DNA of 64,000 nt from Oscheius dolichura. Its lineage: Eukaryota > Nematoda > Chromadorea > Rhabditida > Rhabditidae. Made by a program: the position numbers and the translations under genes. Where the stretch lies: assembly GCA_932521035.1 (NCBI GenBank), contig OW051493.1, positions 2,356,001 to 2,420,000 of the forward strand, given 5' to 3'. Shown here in pieces: positions 11,903-25,525 of the stretch. Within the stretch, counting starts at the first letter, position 1. Every line of letters starts with the position of its first letter. The notes below the pieces were generated by a model. That model worked only from the letters and a program-made list of their open reading frames with translations, had not been told where the DNA came from and made no database searches.

Positions 11903-13698
11903 CTAAAATAAATTCCCACTAGGAAATATCGATTATCGGGGTCGAGATGTATCCGCCGGTCATTGTTTGTGCCTCGTTGTGGAGAGGTCAGAGCAGTCTG
12001 TTTCGTATTCACTTCTATTCACGTATTCACAAGACAACCGTCTGCAGTCGCCCTTTCCTCCCAATAATCAACAAGCCCAGTATATCCTGGCGTTCACTTA
12101 ATTTGTTGTTTTGTGACATACGCAACTATTAGTTCCATAAATGACACTCATTCCCATGGTGGCTTTTTATGACCAAAGATTATGGAGGATCTATCGTTTT
12201 GCAAGGGAAATTGACTTGTTTCGCTGTTGCAAGAGATAAATCCTCATTCTGCGGCTGCTAATGTTCTTGCTTAATCAACATGACAATCTTTTATTGGAAA
12301 AGGTTGAAATGAGTTCCATAAATGGGGCAAAAGACCCCCAAAGCCTTTTCTTGCTATATTCTCCTCTGCCTGAACAAAGAATCCTTCAAGGAATCCTTTA
12401 TCTTCTCAACCTTATCAATCATTTCTCTCCTAGCTAGTTGTTTCCACATCCAGTGTAAAAAAATACGATGTGGCCCTGTTGCATAGACTGTAGACTAGTC
12501 AACTTAAAAAAAGGGGCGAATAAAATTTCTTGAATAGGTATGCGCTGCAATTCTCTAACCAAGAATGAGTAGATAGCCGACTCCTCTTTCTCATCAGCCC
12601 GTCCCGGGGACAGACAGGGTGCAACATGCCACTGTTCAGAGATCGACACAGTTATTCATCTTTTTCTGTTTTTTGTATTGTTTTGCAAGTCCGTTGTGCG
12701 AGCAAATAGCTTTCCCCGGCCCTAGTTGTTTTCTATTTGTTCGTGTCTCTCGCCCAATTGCGTCCTTCTAGCTCCTACAAATTTCCTTATCAAGTACCGC
12801 AATTGTAGCTGTGGGTGTCTACTTTTGTATTAATTGCGAAGAGAGATGATGCTTTCATGTAATTATTACACAGGAAAGGCAATACAGGGTGGGCCAACTC
12901 TCGTAAAAAGAAGATAGCGTGTGAACTGTGGCTTGTACTAATGTTTCTAGACAAACTACAGTTCACACGCCGTATCGTATTGCCTCCTTTCCTGCCATTC
13001 CCTCAACAAAAAAAGCTTGTTCCACCTCTTTGCCTATGTTTTTGGAGCAGGTGAGAGAGGAGCTACGAATAGATTATACGGTGTGAGCCATTGGTCAAAT
13101 GTGTTGCAGAAAAAAGCACCGGCCCGCCTACACGTGCAGGCCGAGGCCACATTTCGCGCTCTTTTCGTTAACCCATTCTTTGCTCATTCCTGGCCTCAAC
13201 TCCACTTCCTTTCAATTTTTCTACCCAAAAACTATAGATTTCTATTTTAGACGGGCAGTAAAAGCTAAAGAAGGTTCCCAGTCGAATTAATTTCTTGACA
13301 ACTTGCCAAGTTTCTTCGTCTCTTTCTTTTTCTATAGTTATGCGCGGGGCTCTATTAAAAAAAGGATTTTAGACGAATACTGGCCCATCCCAAACCGTCC
13401 CAAGCAGGATGCCGTTCGATGCCCTTTCCCAGCTGGAGCTGAGTGCAACGTTCCGCGGAATGAAGGCTTCCGTTACGGTTTGGTTTTCTCTATTCTGAAA
13501 CATGGCAAACAAAGGCGATAAACTACAATTTCGTGCGTTTTTAAACAAGAAGTGCCGCGTGCGGTCTTTGAGTAACATATGATAAGGCAAATTGGAGCTG
13601 CCCGCATCGTTTCAAGGTCAACGCTTGGCCATATGGCACCGGAATCGCGGCTATAAACCCTTCCCGAACAATTGTGACGTTTTTAGGAGTTCCTCGAG
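11903..13698. other. Mostly empty intergenic stretch with a repeat pair
   Basis: No gene is supported. An inverted pair of the 32-nt repeat lies at 12905-12975. A leading exon of the 13.7-kb gene may sit at 13412-13470 (frame starting MPFDALSQLELS), but its join to the next exon is uncertain. Confidence 0.4.
12905..12975. repeat. 32-nt repeat, inverted pair
   Basis: A GTGTGAACTGTGGC copy at about 12911 faces CTACAGTTCACACGCC at about 12957. The pair could fold into a hairpin. It is intergenic. Confidence 0.8.
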
Positions 13699-14690
13699 AT
13701 GTTAGCTGGCTATTCCGAAGAGTGGCCGAATGGGTGCCTCGTCATGCCTGCTTCCAAACTGGGACGGCTTCATTCTCAGATTAAAAGGGCGCTGGAGTAC
13801 CTGAACAACGGCTACATTGAAGTAAGGGTTGCATTTTATTTTTTCTTCTTATTTACAGAAAGTTAACAGTAAAGTTCGTTTCAGTTTGTGAAAATCTACC
13901 CACCTACCCAGCTCTCGAACACCTACCCTCCTATCCCCTATGTAGCGATTGAAAGGCATTCCTTTCTAATGAAGAGCAATGTGCCGGCTATTGTGAGTTT
14001 CATCTCCATTTACAGTAGACCACCCCGTTTTAGGCCCAGCCTTACCAGGATTTTCCGGTGACAACCAAGATCACAAATGAAATGTGCAAGAAATTTATCC
14101 AGCTGATGAGAGGCCAAGTACGGATTCGTAACTGCCGAGAAATGCTGGAGGAGCTGGAAAGAGACATGGGCATTTTGAACAAAATGGCTGAAGCTATCGA
14201 CCTCACCGTCCAAATGGTAGGTGGCAATATTAGGGACTTGGAAGAAGGTTAAAAAGTATACAGGAGAGTATGGTAGCCGAGATATGAACTAACCCATATA
14301 GTTGTCATTTTTTCTCTCATAATTTCCTCCTTTCCAGGCCTCATTCATTGCCGAGTGCCACCTGGCCGAGATGACCGTCCCTGCTCAAGTAACCCAGAAG
14401 GGTAACTTCTATGACAACAAGAGTGAGTAAGTCCAATAAATCTATAAAAATACCCACGTTTAGGACACGAATGCGGCCAAGAAACCTTCCGGGACCGTGC
14501 TCTAGTGGTCGCCGCGCTGGAAATGCAGAAAGCGAAGAGAGCCTCTGTCGAACATCCGACGCCTACGGGGATTCTAACCCCTCCAGAGACTGCTTACGAA
14601 GTCCCAGCCCGGAAACAAAGAAGGCCCTTGATTTACCAGAGTAAAGCCTATCAAAAGGCGAAAAATAGAAAACAGGCCATCCGTGCCTGA
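13699..14690 (+). CDS. Unrecognised 241-residue protein
   Basis: Five exons join in a consistent frame: 13699-13821, 13885-13992, 14034-14216, 14338-14422 and 14464-14690. All have GT donors and CAG/TAG acceptors, and the total is 726 nt. The first ATG (13699) is the earliest in frame in its exon; an acceptor-like TTTTAG at 13681-13685 would add four codons, so an upstream coding exon is possible. The protein is soluble, with a basic, helix-prone middle (residues about 80-140, LEELERDMGILNKMAEA could be a short coiled coil) and a basic C-terminus (RKQRRPL, KAKNRKQ). An AATAAA-like signal follows near 14836. I do not recognise a domain. The regular splicing argues that the gene is real. Confidence 0.7.
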
Positions 14691-14898
14691 CTGACTCTCC
14701 CGCCCCGAGTTGCCCGTACTCTTTCTATCCTGTCATTCATTTCGCCCATTATGGTTCTCCTTAACTCAATCTGGTCTACATTTCCCTGTGCCTGGTTACA
14801 AATGTTACAAACTATATATTTATGTGAAGTTGGAAATAAATGTGCATTACTAGAAGATATACAAATCTAGAAGACGTGGAAAGGGACAGAAGACCTAT

Positions 14899-14946
14899 GA
14901 GTTGGACATAAACCATGCATCTCAACGCATGGTTTATGTCCAACTC
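14899..14946. repeat. Perfect 20-bp hairpin
   Basis: GAGTTGGACATAAACCATGC (14899-14918) is followed by the 8-nt loop ATCTCAAC and then the exact reverse complement (14927-14946). Wobble and Watson-Crick pairs can extend the stem by about three more positions. It lies some 200 nt after the stop codon of the preceding gene, past a likely polyadenylation signal. It could be a small-RNA hairpin or a short foldback. Confidence 0.9.
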
Positions 14947-15501
14947 GTGATCGACGATTTCTTCTAGTTCAACGTAATCGATTTTACCGCCTCGGGTGCG
15001 CTCCCTCTAGGCGAGTCATTTACCGGCGGCACACTCCGGCAACACAGTGGCAGCTCTCTCTGACTTGCTACTGTCACTTGTATTCAAAGCATTGGTTCTA
15101 GGTTGAAAGTTTAAATTGTAGCTTCCCAGAGCATTCCCACCCATGTCTCATCTCCTTTACAGTCATCCACCCACGCTGGCGTCTCCCGTCTCTTTGTCTC
15201 TTTGTCGCTAGCACCCGTTGAGCTGTGCTCCTCTTAAATCTGTCATTCAATAATCTTTATGACTTTTTTCTTATTAGAACTTTGTTAGACTTCGAGTTAT
15301 CGTGAGAAAAAGAAGGGCAGGATTGATGAGAAACCGATGACTCGGATCACAAAAGTGTAAGGTGTAACACAAAAACAAGCCCTTGCCTAGACTTTTTTCT
15401 ACAGCTCCTTGTTTCCTCTTTGAGACCATCTAATTCCTTTCTGACATTTGCTTCTCAATTAAAAATCAAATATTTTTCAGTGGCATCAAGAGTTGACCAA
15501 A

Positions 15502-17336
15502 ATGGTGCGGTCTGTCAACGATGAGCCCGAGTTGAAGAAGAAGGCCGATAAAGTCAACGGATCCCTGAAGATAGAGCGAAAGGTATTTGTATCCATTTTA
15601 TTCTATCGACCCTTGTTTTAAGAAGCTTCAGTCCTGGACAGTCGAGGCGGTTGATCAACCAGTCATGATCTCGGCTTGCATCCAACAAAACAGTCGAGGT
15701 GTTCAAGAAAATGAGGAGGGAATTCTTCGATTTTCATGAAGCAGTAAGTAAATTTATTCATCATTGAAATGTGGGATTCTATTAAAGTTTATGAGAAGAT
15801 ACCGAACCAGAAGCCTGATATTCCTGAAGTCATCCCCTGGGACAACGTGGTGCTGTCGGGTCACGAGAATAACTGTGACCTATTTCCCCTCGGATGCATT
15901 GGTGCAGATTATAATGTAAGTGGCACATTCTAACGCTATTAGCAACCAGATTTCAGCTGATGGTTTACTATACCCGAAAATTCCCCGATAAGATAAAGAA
16001 TGGAATTCCCTCTATGAAACTGCACCTGTATTATACCATCTGCTCCTTGGATTGGGTTATTCTTCTAGCATACAGGAAGATCAATGGGGTGAGAAAGATA
16101 TGCGGGAGAAGAAACGGGGTTTTCAGTACAATAAAAATGGCGGAATTTTGGGCATTCCCCGTTTGAAGAATTATCGTGAAGAAGAAGTTGTCCGACAAAA
16201 GAAGCTACAGGTAAATATCAACAAAATCATTACAAGATCAATTGTTTGACAGGAAAATGCCGAAAATCAGCGGGAAAAGAGAGCAGCCCGGTCCCAGAGC
16301 TCCGCTGAGGTCGAAACCGAAGAAGAATCCTTTCTTCGGACGCCGCCACGCCCCACAGCTAACCCTCCGGTCTCTGCTTCTTCTAATTTGGTAACGACCA
16401 GTCAATCAACCGTAAGTAAGGGTATTAGGGGAATAGGAAGAGAAATAAAGACGATGCAGTACTAAAAACCTATTTGCAGAAACCGGAGGTGGATAAGGCT
16501 GTAATGCTAATAAAGAAAAGGAATTCCCCCTTTTTCAATTGGGGATCAGATCTTTGGGCAAGTTATAATGTTCATCAATTTGACGAGTTGATGGTGAGTG
16601 AACCACTTATTTTCTATAGAATTAACAAATTTCAGCAGGGAACGTCTTCAAAAATGTATAATAATGGGATTACTAAAGTAAGCCGAAAGTGTTCTGCTAT
16701 CAAGAAAAACGCTGGTCCAGTCCGAAAGAATAAGTCTTGCTATTCCCAGATGGGGGAGAAGTGATTTCGAATCTTGCTCATATTTTGATTTTTCCCAAGC
16801 CAGTACGTTTGTATATTCATTTCGTCTTGTCATCACTACAACTGGTAGTCTACCGGTGCCATCCCAAATATCAGAGCTTTTACATTCATTAGAAGGATTG
16901 TTGTTATTCTGTCCCTTTTTTTAACAGTAACGGCGTGTATTCCATTTCAATGGGATAAATTTAGCTCTTTTGGTTTCCCCCCGTCAGGCTTTGCTTACTC
17001 ATTTCGAAAAGACTAGACACAAACAACCCCCGCCGGGGCGGACAGAACTTATTGACGGGTTTATGGTCATCAAAATTTTTGCAAAATATTGCTCTTCATC
17101 AGTATATAACCTTTAGCAACTGGATTCTACAGAAACTATTGGACACAAGGGTAAGGAACAGAGGCATTTTGAGCAAAAAAAACATGTAAAAGCAGTCTTA
17201 GGTTATCAACGAACCGTCTCAAACAGCCCCAGAATTGCCTAGTCTACGGGTAGAATTAGCTTTCCTCATGGAGGAGTATATCGAAGAGATGTTTATGGAG
17301 AATGATCCGTTAGATTTCGTCGACTTCTTCATCTAA
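15502..17336 (+). CDS. Unrecognised multi-exon protein, exon joins partly uncertain
   Basis: The start is an ATG 21 nt after a TTTTTCAG acceptor (15471-15480). Exon 1 (15502-15582) is basic and acidic. Clear internal exons include about 16002-16210 (containing LLLGLGYSSSIQEDQWGEKD), 16253-16411 (with TPPRPTANPPVSASS), 16481-16592, and the last exon 17203-17336 (INEPSQTAPELPSLR, ending DPLDFVDFFI). Exons at 15700-15915 carry a Pro/Asn-rich stretch (KIPNQKPDIPEVIPWDN). Several joins need acceptors ending AAG or GAG, so I cannot give one certain frame throughout. The protein looks soluble and partly disordered, with no recognisable domain. Confidence 0.5.
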
Positions 17337-20300
17337 TAATTGTCATATCATTTTGTGTTTCCCGGTCATTAAATATACCATCCATAAAGCACTAGAACCC
17401 TCTTTTGCACTCAGTTTTGGCCACGTTTACGATCAATCGATCAGCTGGCTGCCAAGAGGAGAGACATGGTCCCTGCCTCCTCATGTCACATGGAGAGAAG
17501 GCGCGAAAACAGGAGGAGAAACAAGGGGGTTTATAAGTTGGAGGAGAATTGGAGGAATTTAGTCCGGAAAACCAATGTAAGGGGAAAACAAAGTCCAGAA
17601 TATAGGAATATTTTTAGGAATACATGCGCATGCTAATTAAAAATGGACTCACGTCGCCTTTTTATCCGTTTCTGAAGTGTGCTTCCTCCAAAGTAGTCGA
17701 CTTCTTGTTGTCTTCCCTTCCTGAAATTTCTGACTATTGTGAGAAATGGAAGACGGAAGTGTGGAGGCTGGAGTGGAGGTGGGAAGTTGGCACATATGGG
17801 TCGCAAATCTCTCGGATTGCTCGGAGATAAGGCGGCAAGCAAGTAGTTTACAAGCTGGCCGCATTATGCAGAAGGGGAAACACTCTCATGGGGGCAGATG
17901 ATTCACTAGGGATGGTGAGAATATGCTAATGCATGACGAAAGGACAATCATAAACATTTTACAAATGACCTTTGGAGGAATTTGAGTGTAACAGCGAGCT
18001 GCGCAACTCGGCATGATCACTACGCACTACCTGTTTATGGTTGGAGGAATGTTAATAATTCTACTTCTTACTCGGAATTGGTCTCTCCAACCTCTAGTCA
18101 CTTGTAAAAAGAGCTTATTGCCCCGTTATCTTCAAAAGGAACTCAATTCGGAAGTGAATAAAACTTGTTCAAAGAGCTAAAATTATTGCGTCAACTAACA
18201 AGTACACCTTCAGATTTCCTGCCTCCCCCTAGACAAAGACCGCCTTTGATCTTCCGCTTCCGTATAAAAACGCAAGAAAGAGATTTTTATAACGTTGTCG
18301 CCCGTGGGAAGGATCTATAAAGCGACGAAAAGAACAATGAAACAAGTCGGCAAATACAGGAATTGGTCAATTTTAGTGTTCTTCCTGCAAAAGTGGTTGC
18401 TCTGATTCAATATTCCTATGGTGGCCGCCTCCGGGCTACCGTATACCGCCCTCCCCTTTATGGGAGGCCGCTGCTGTGCTGAACAGCGGCCGCAAAGGAT
18501 TTCTTTGTGGCACAGTCACTTTACACAAAGGGAGTTAAAAAGTTGAAAGAAAGAGGAAAGGAAAGGGAGAGAGGTTGTATAAGGATGATTTGAAGGAAGA
18601 GTAATCCTCACGACTGACCTCTCTCTCTCCTCCCATATGCGTTGACCTGGAAGAGTCAACTTCGTAATTTTCTCACTGGAGGCCCGTAGGGGTCAATTTT
18701 CCGTCACTCTTCACTTATCTGACAGTTCAAAGGATTGGCCCGAGTTGCAGCTGGTAAGCGGCAGTCACGCTTCAACGATATACGAACCCATATGCGTCGG
18801 AGTTTCTTAGGTCAGAGTTGGGGGACAGGAGATAAGGAGGATATAGGGGGCCCCAACAGTAAAGCTTTCTGGTTGGTTTTACCAGACAGGAGGAGGGCAC
18901 TATCTCCTTGGGTGGTCCTTGGACTAAAAGGGCATCATGGCTCCTGGGGCATTTCTTTCCCATGGGGGCGGAGAGACCGTGCCCTCTCCTTTCTGTGCAA
19001 CGTCTTTTTTCTCCAAGAAACAGCTTGGATTCTTTGTTGCATTCCCATGTAAATCAATACGATCCGTTTCGTTGAATCACTACGAGCACGGTGTCTGATG
19101 GCCTGGCTCTCTTGTCCGTATACTAGACGGCCTAGTCTAGACTGTCTCTCTTATCCCCTTTGTGTCTCATCGTGAGAACAAGCCAACTGTTATTTTTGTC
19201 CTTCGTATAATGTATATTTTCCTTTTTCCTTCTCAACTATGAGGCCCGGTCAAATGAAAATCAATGTTCCTCGAGCAGAGTGTGGCCCCGGTCTCGGCTA
19301 CTGTTTGGCGGGCGGGGAGTCGATCGCACAATCGCTTGCTCCTCCCTGTCTTTTGGCACCACTCTTTTCGCTCGCCGCTTCTGCCCTCGTTGTAGTTGAT
19401 CACCCGGTCAATTCTGCCCATCAATAGATGCTCTCTTGCCCCGTTGTCCCTTGTCCGTATTGATTATGCTGATTGTGATGATTAATAGGTGGTCTTGCCT
19501 ATCCCCCCTAGCTCGCCGAATGTCTTCCGAAACGACTTTCAATCGCACTTCCGGAATAGTCTGGGATCCTTTCTGGAAAACCTCTCCCCTGTCCACTACG
19601 TGCTCTCTCATCCCGATGAGTAAGCTCCAAAAAGAACTCAAATGCCAGTTCTCTAAAAAGTTTTTGTACCTTCCACTCATCTCTTGCTCACCTCCACTGA
19701 CTCAATTACTATTCTCTTTGTACCGAATTCTTTTTTGCCACCATAAATATCAAATAGCCGCGAACTCCATGTCTACGTTTTCTTTGTTTGTCATCAACTG
19801 CCCTCTCCTGCGTCTTCCATCTGCCCAAATCGTTCTTTTCTTGAGCATACTTCTCAAATTCACATAACCAAATTTCGAAGGTCCGCGGATCACCGTGACC
19901 GTTCTCAAATTCCCAATGTTTAGAGAGGTCTCACCAGTTTATTGCGGCCCTCACACTTCCTACTCTTATCCACTGTTTTCCCCTTCCAAAAGAGCAGTTA
20001 TGCGGGGGAGCTAAATTACTGTAGACAAGTCGACACGTCATTCTCAATCCCGACGGGCGGTTGACCACCATTTCCCCCCTACCAAATTTGAAATTCAAAC
20101 GTTTTTCTTGTGCGAGACATGGGCATAAATTAATTCTCTCCACAAGAAAGACTGTTTTTCTGTTTTTCGGCTTGTTATTCTTCTGTCCATGGCGTCATTT
20201 GAGGAGTCCTTCATCCTCCCGCTCGCAGCTGCGCTACCGTACTATAAAAAAAAACGGGAGCGAGCGAAGCACGAGTCGCTATTTCTCATCGCTCGATGAC

Positions 20301-20565
20301 TCCTGTATTGTTTTGTTTCTCCATCATGTGATAGTTCCCGTGAGAATCCTCAAAGGGCCCTTATTCTTCTTCCATGCGATATCCCTTCTCTCCCCTGTGA
20401 CTATTCATCCCCCTTTTTGTAAACAATGAGCAGGTCATCACCGCTCTCGTCTACATCCTCTAAAATATGTAAACACACAGTTCTTTTGTGTTAGCGACAG
20501 AAATGCCTTGCCGGTTATCCACTGATGGTTTCTTTCCAGATTCACAAGTCCGAAGAATCCGAACA
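17337..20565. other. No supported gene; upstream flank of the AT-hook gene
   Basis: More than 3 kb with only short overlapping frames. GC-rich palindromic sequence (GGCCGCTGCTG...CAGCGGCC) lies at about 18465-18492. The right end should hold the promoter of the gene starting at 20566. No RNA gene was seen. Confidence 0.45.
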
Positions 20566-23500
20566 ATGCCGAAGAAGACGAAGTACAACCAGCTCGACCG
20601 AGGCTCCCCTCCGATCGCCAAGACAGTGAGTAAAATTTTTGATTCGTTCAGAGAACACAACCAGCCTTGACTAGCATTAAAAAATAACAATTTCTTGTTT
20701 AAAACTCTGCCTTTAGGGGACACCTAGCGCTGTGAAAAAGAAGAGAACGTCTTCATCCGCAGCCAATTCAGCCCCTGTAGCTATAGCCAAGGTTGGTCAA
20801 GATTTCCTGTACTCTTAACCAATTTTTGTTTATTGAAATGTAAAGAGAATTATTTCAGCCGGATATGTATGACCGTGTCAAAAAACGAAGCTTATTGAAT
20901 GCTGCTCGAACCCGCTCCCGGTCGATCTCCCAATCCGACGACCCGGCTAAAAAGGTGGGCTCTCTCCTATGGTTACGATTTGTGCACGAAAACTGGCAAA
21001 GTCATAGCAATTCTGGGGGTGATCGGTATAACTGAGAAGTGTATAATCTATCGCTAAAAGTATGCATTCAGCGGAATAATGCCACATCAGTGGGTTGGTG
21101 CTAGAAATTGTTGTTGTTTGTGTCTTTCAACAAAATAAAACGAAGCAGAGGTGATTTCCAAAGATTTTTTAGATGTTCTTTCGAGTGGCATGACTATTAT
21201 TTCGAGTAAGAGGGGGAAATGCCCAAAAACAGACCGCTATTTTACTGGGGATTCGATACAGCATAGACCGTAACTACGGGGACAAGCTACAAACTCAAAT
21301 TTTTGGTTTTTCTGTGAGCATGCGCCGTATTTACCATTACAGTAATGGGATCTTTAGCTTGAAACCAAAAACGTTTTTTTAAAGGTCACTACGGGGCCCG
21401 CCATTCGGCGGCTACTCGTTGGCTTGACCAATCTGCTCCCTCGGACCGAAATGCGAGATGATTAATTAATTGTTGTGAGATTCAATGGTCAAATAATTTT
21501 GTGCCAGTAGTATCCGGATTAAGAACATGGTAAAGAATGACCTAGCGGAAATTCCAGAAATCCAAAAAAGACCAGAAAAATGAAACGTCCGGCGGGCCCT
21601 CTCAAAAGAAGACAGTCTCGTCATCAACGAGCTCCTCGCCTTCTCCACCGGTAAGTTGATAGATTATTTATTTAAAATATGAGTAAGAAAAACTTGTATA
21701 ACCTGCCTTTTTCAGCCCAGAAGTCCTCCGGCTACTAAAAGGAAGAGCCGGGTCCAGAAGGTACGTTATTCTCTTATTCGTCCCCAAAACGGTAATTTTT
21801 AGTGGGGCCGTGACCTGAATTGGTCGTCGGACGATGACCAACAGCCGATCAGCGCCGGCCCATCAGCTCCACTCCCTCAAGTGGGTAAATGTTAATAAGG
21901 ATTATTTTGGGATCACCCAATAAACTTTTGTTTTCGTCAATTGTACTTTTGCAAACTATTTTGTTAAATCAAAAACTGTACCTGACATTTTATCGTTATT
22001 TTCGCACTTTGCACAAAGGGCAACGGCTTCTGCCAAGTCGCAACATAAATGAACTTCTCTCATTGTTAATTAAAATAGAAGGTTTCAGGATCTTGTGCAA
22101 AAACGAGGTCGTGGACGCCCAAGGAAGAACACGACTACAGCACCCCGTCAGCCGAGGAGATATAGAGAAGGAAGACAGAAGGTAGAGTCCGTTTCCAAGG
22201 TTTTCTATTCCACGGGTTAAAGGTCGGGTACTTACCTCACACGTTCAAATTCGATGTATTACCGTAATCTTTCACTGCGCAAAAAAAAACAACTAGCGAA
22301 CATCGCGAAAATGTCTGCCATTTCATTGGAAATGGACTATATTACAGTGTGCTCGCTACCCCGTCTCCGCGGCGAGGTCGTATTCCCGCCCCAAGAGATT
22401 TCGGAGACCTCCGAGGGGATATACCCCGGATCAAGAACCGGATCAACCCAGTACTTCTCCGACGCCAGTTAAAAGGTCTCGAGGACGACCCCCGAAGAAG
22501 AAGCATACTACTCTTCTACCAGACAAGAAGACTCCGCCGCCTACACCGAAGAAGCCTCGTGGAAGACCAAGAAAATTGGTTACGGCTACACTCCCCTGCC
22601 TTGTGAAAAGGAGGCCAGGCCGACCGAAGAAGGCTGTGGTGGAACAGGAACCTTTTCAACTGTCCCCTCTTCCCAGGTGGAGCATCAATTTTTTTAAGGT
22701 CGGCGATAATTAATTTCCCACTAATTATTTGCTCCTATTTCAGCGAGAGGTTGTGATGAAAGAGCCCACTGATACCCAAAGTCAGCTGGAGAAATTACCG
22801 GTACAGGAACAGGATCTCCCCAATGACGAGTCTGTGAGTCAATTGTTTACTCCTGAACGGGTGGGTAACAGCATTTACAGCTTCCTCTACCGCCACCGGA
22901 GGATGTTGATGAATTCGAGAGGGAGACGGAGCCTGATGGCGGCAGGGTGACTTTGGGTACGAGTGCACCGACGATTGGTCAGATCATGCAAATTCTAGAT
23001 AAGCTCATTCACGTCCTAGAAGATCAACAGGCCGCTTCCCTGTCTCCCGAAGTATGAGACATGATCTCCTTTTATTGGAATCCGTTTACAGGTTGAGGCC
23101 TTCGGAGCAGACGAGTTCCTGAATGTCGAAGAGAACACCGGCCCTCTCTCTTCCCACGAGGTAAACTGAGCACACAGCAATCTTTTGCATGCTCCGTGAC
23201 CTATCTAAAAAAGAGCAGAGAAAGGCCCTAACATTATAATTTCAGAATGAACCTCCTGTGGAGGAAGTTGCTCCACAGCAAGCAGAAAACTCTGGAACGG
23301 AGCGGATGCCCGAAGTTTCGATGGAGAGCCAATCTTCTTTGGCGCTTGAACCTGTTGACAAGGCCATCTCCTCGTCTCTCCAAGTATATCACTTTTTTTC
23401 TCATTTTCATTTTTTACAGAAGGAACCCCCCGCCGAGAAGCCGTTGCTTGCTGTAGAAGTAGAAGATAAAGTTGACTGTACGAATCAGACGGAGGACAAA

Positions 23501-25525
23501 CTTGTGGAGAGAAAACCACTTTCAATAGAAGACACGTCTGTTGAGAAGGCCTGCTCATCGGACTCAATACAGGTATAAAACAATCTTACTCATTGGTTGC
23601 ACCTAATTTTTAGATACTGATCAAGACGGAGGAAGCATTCCCGTCCCGGAGGAGATCATCATCTACTAGCTATCAGGTAATTTGGGCAAAAGCTAAAAAA
23701 AGGAAAGACAAGAGAAAAACTTTATTGGAGAGAGAGAGAGAGAGTAAGGGAAGAGTCTAATAGAAAGAATATGGTAACTACTCTTGTGGAGTACAACAAC
23801 TATGTTATGTATTGCAAAAAAAAGAGTTTAACTAAATTTTTACAGGACGAAAAATTCCCTGTAGTTGAAGAAGAAATAGAAGAGCGAGACGACGTGCCCC
23901 CACAGAAAGCAGAACCGTCACAAGAAACAAAAATTGTTATAACTGAAGAAGAAACTTCAGGAACCACTTGCTTGGTGAAAATGACCGCTTCCCTAGTTCG
24001 CCAGGTAAAGTGGAGAGCATCCTCCGTTTGATGAAATTCAAAATTATAGCTCTGGGTAAAAACTGAGGTGAACTTCAAGGAGGAATCGCTTGCCGAACGA
24101 AAGACTACTGGGCAGATGGGAGCAGAGGAGACTACACCGAATTTTATTAACAGCATCTGGGAGAACAGACTGAGTCGTAGAATTTTGGTAGGATATTCGA
24201 CTTCAAAATGAAAAAATTTTATAGAAAAGATGGAGAACAACGATTGAGACCAGGAAGGTGGAACGAGTACGCCAACAAATAGTCGGTCATCAATGACTTT
24301 TTTAGAAACTTCAACAGCTGAGAGAGAAGGTAGTGAAGGACCGAGAAGATTTTCTCAGAAGGGAGGAGCAGTCCGACAGGAATAGAGAGGAAAGGCTGCG
24401 AAAGGTAAGATTCGGGCCAGTTCCAAGTCTAAACTGACATTTACAGGCGGCTGAGATGAGAGAAGCAGAGAAGACCAAGAAAAGACCCCGTCTGCCTCGG
24501 TGTGACGTACGTTTTTTACCCATTATTATTCATAATAATTCTCTGTTCCAGCCAATTCCGCTGAAGACGATGAGGCCCGTCTCACCTCTGCCAATTTTCA
24601 CCTTCGAGGAGGAGCAGTTCACCCCCAGTACAATCCAGCTGGTAAAAATCAGTTTTTCCTTGAAGAAAGCTACCGTTTTTTTGAATCTAGCAGAAAGTGA
24701 AAGAGTCTTTCTAGAAGGACTACAGGCAGCTCAGTCACTGCCGTTAAAGGTCCTTGGCAGATGATTTCCCTTCTCAATGAAGAAGATGTCCATGGAAATA
24801 TTTTCTATACAATGATTGGATAAGAAATAACCACAATTTCAGAAAACAAGAACCCAGGTTTCCGGAGCAGAGCAGTTTCCTCCAAGGCCAACCATGGTAC
24901 AAATCGCCTTCTATTGTTTTGAACTCTCTCAACTTTCAGAGATCTCCCTCTCCTCCCCTTCCAGCCCCACAGAAGTTATCAGTCGAGGCAAACCGCGCCC
25001 TTGGCTTCAACCTGGTAATTATTCCCCTTATCTTTAAGCAATCCATTCTTATTCAGTTGCGGTCAACAATTATGAATTTATCCGCCGACAGGAGTGAGAA
25101 AATGCGGTCTCCTCCACCCGTTGTTGGGCGAAGCCGGAAACCTCCGTCGCCTGTTGTGAAACAAGCTATGAAGTCCCCTCCGTCCGTTGCTGCGACAGCT
25201 CCGACGTCTCCGCCGCCTGTTATGAAGAAAATTTTGCAGCATCCTGCGTGCCCGATTCACAAAAAGAAGGTCCTCCCGCCATCAGCCCCAGAGCCACCAA
25301 GATCTCCAATTCTTCCATTATTCCCTCGGGAGCCATTTGTACCGTTCTGCATTCCAGAGCCAAGTGCTCCGCCAGTGATCAACCGTCCTTCCTCTCCAGA
25401 GCCCTAGGTAACTTTCTTATTTTACACCCAATTTAAAACTACCAACATTCCAGATTGGCCCTAGCCGTCTCCTCAGTAACCCGGAGCTGACGGTGACTCC
25501 GCCTCGTCTTCAGTATCGTCCCTGA
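20566..25525 (+). CDS. Multi-AT-hook DNA-binding protein
   Basis: This is probably a nuclear, chromatin-associated protein that binds the minor groove of AT-rich DNA. The ATG at 20566 lies 28 nt after TTTCCAG, and reading continues in phase through some 20 small exons. At least four AT-hook cores (GRP flanked by basic residues) are visible: KRGRGRPRKN at about 22100-22130, RSRGRPPKKK near 22470-22500, KPRGRPRKL near 22555-22580, and RRPGRPKKA near 22608-22634. An acidic, Glu-rich middle follows (22740-24000), then a helical Arg/Glu-rich part (24190-24480), and a Pro-rich tail (MRSPPPVVGRSRKPPSP and similar, 25098-25400). The end is ambiguous: a TAG at 25405-25407 closes the Pro-rich exon, while a downstream in-frame exon (25455-25525, ends LQYRP) would serve if an earlier donor is used. 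One exon near 24700 also has alternative acceptors. The family is not otherwise recognised. Confidence 0.75.

Noticed and set aside
23733-23748. GA dinucleotide run
   Set aside because: Simple short microsatellite in an intron, of no further interest.
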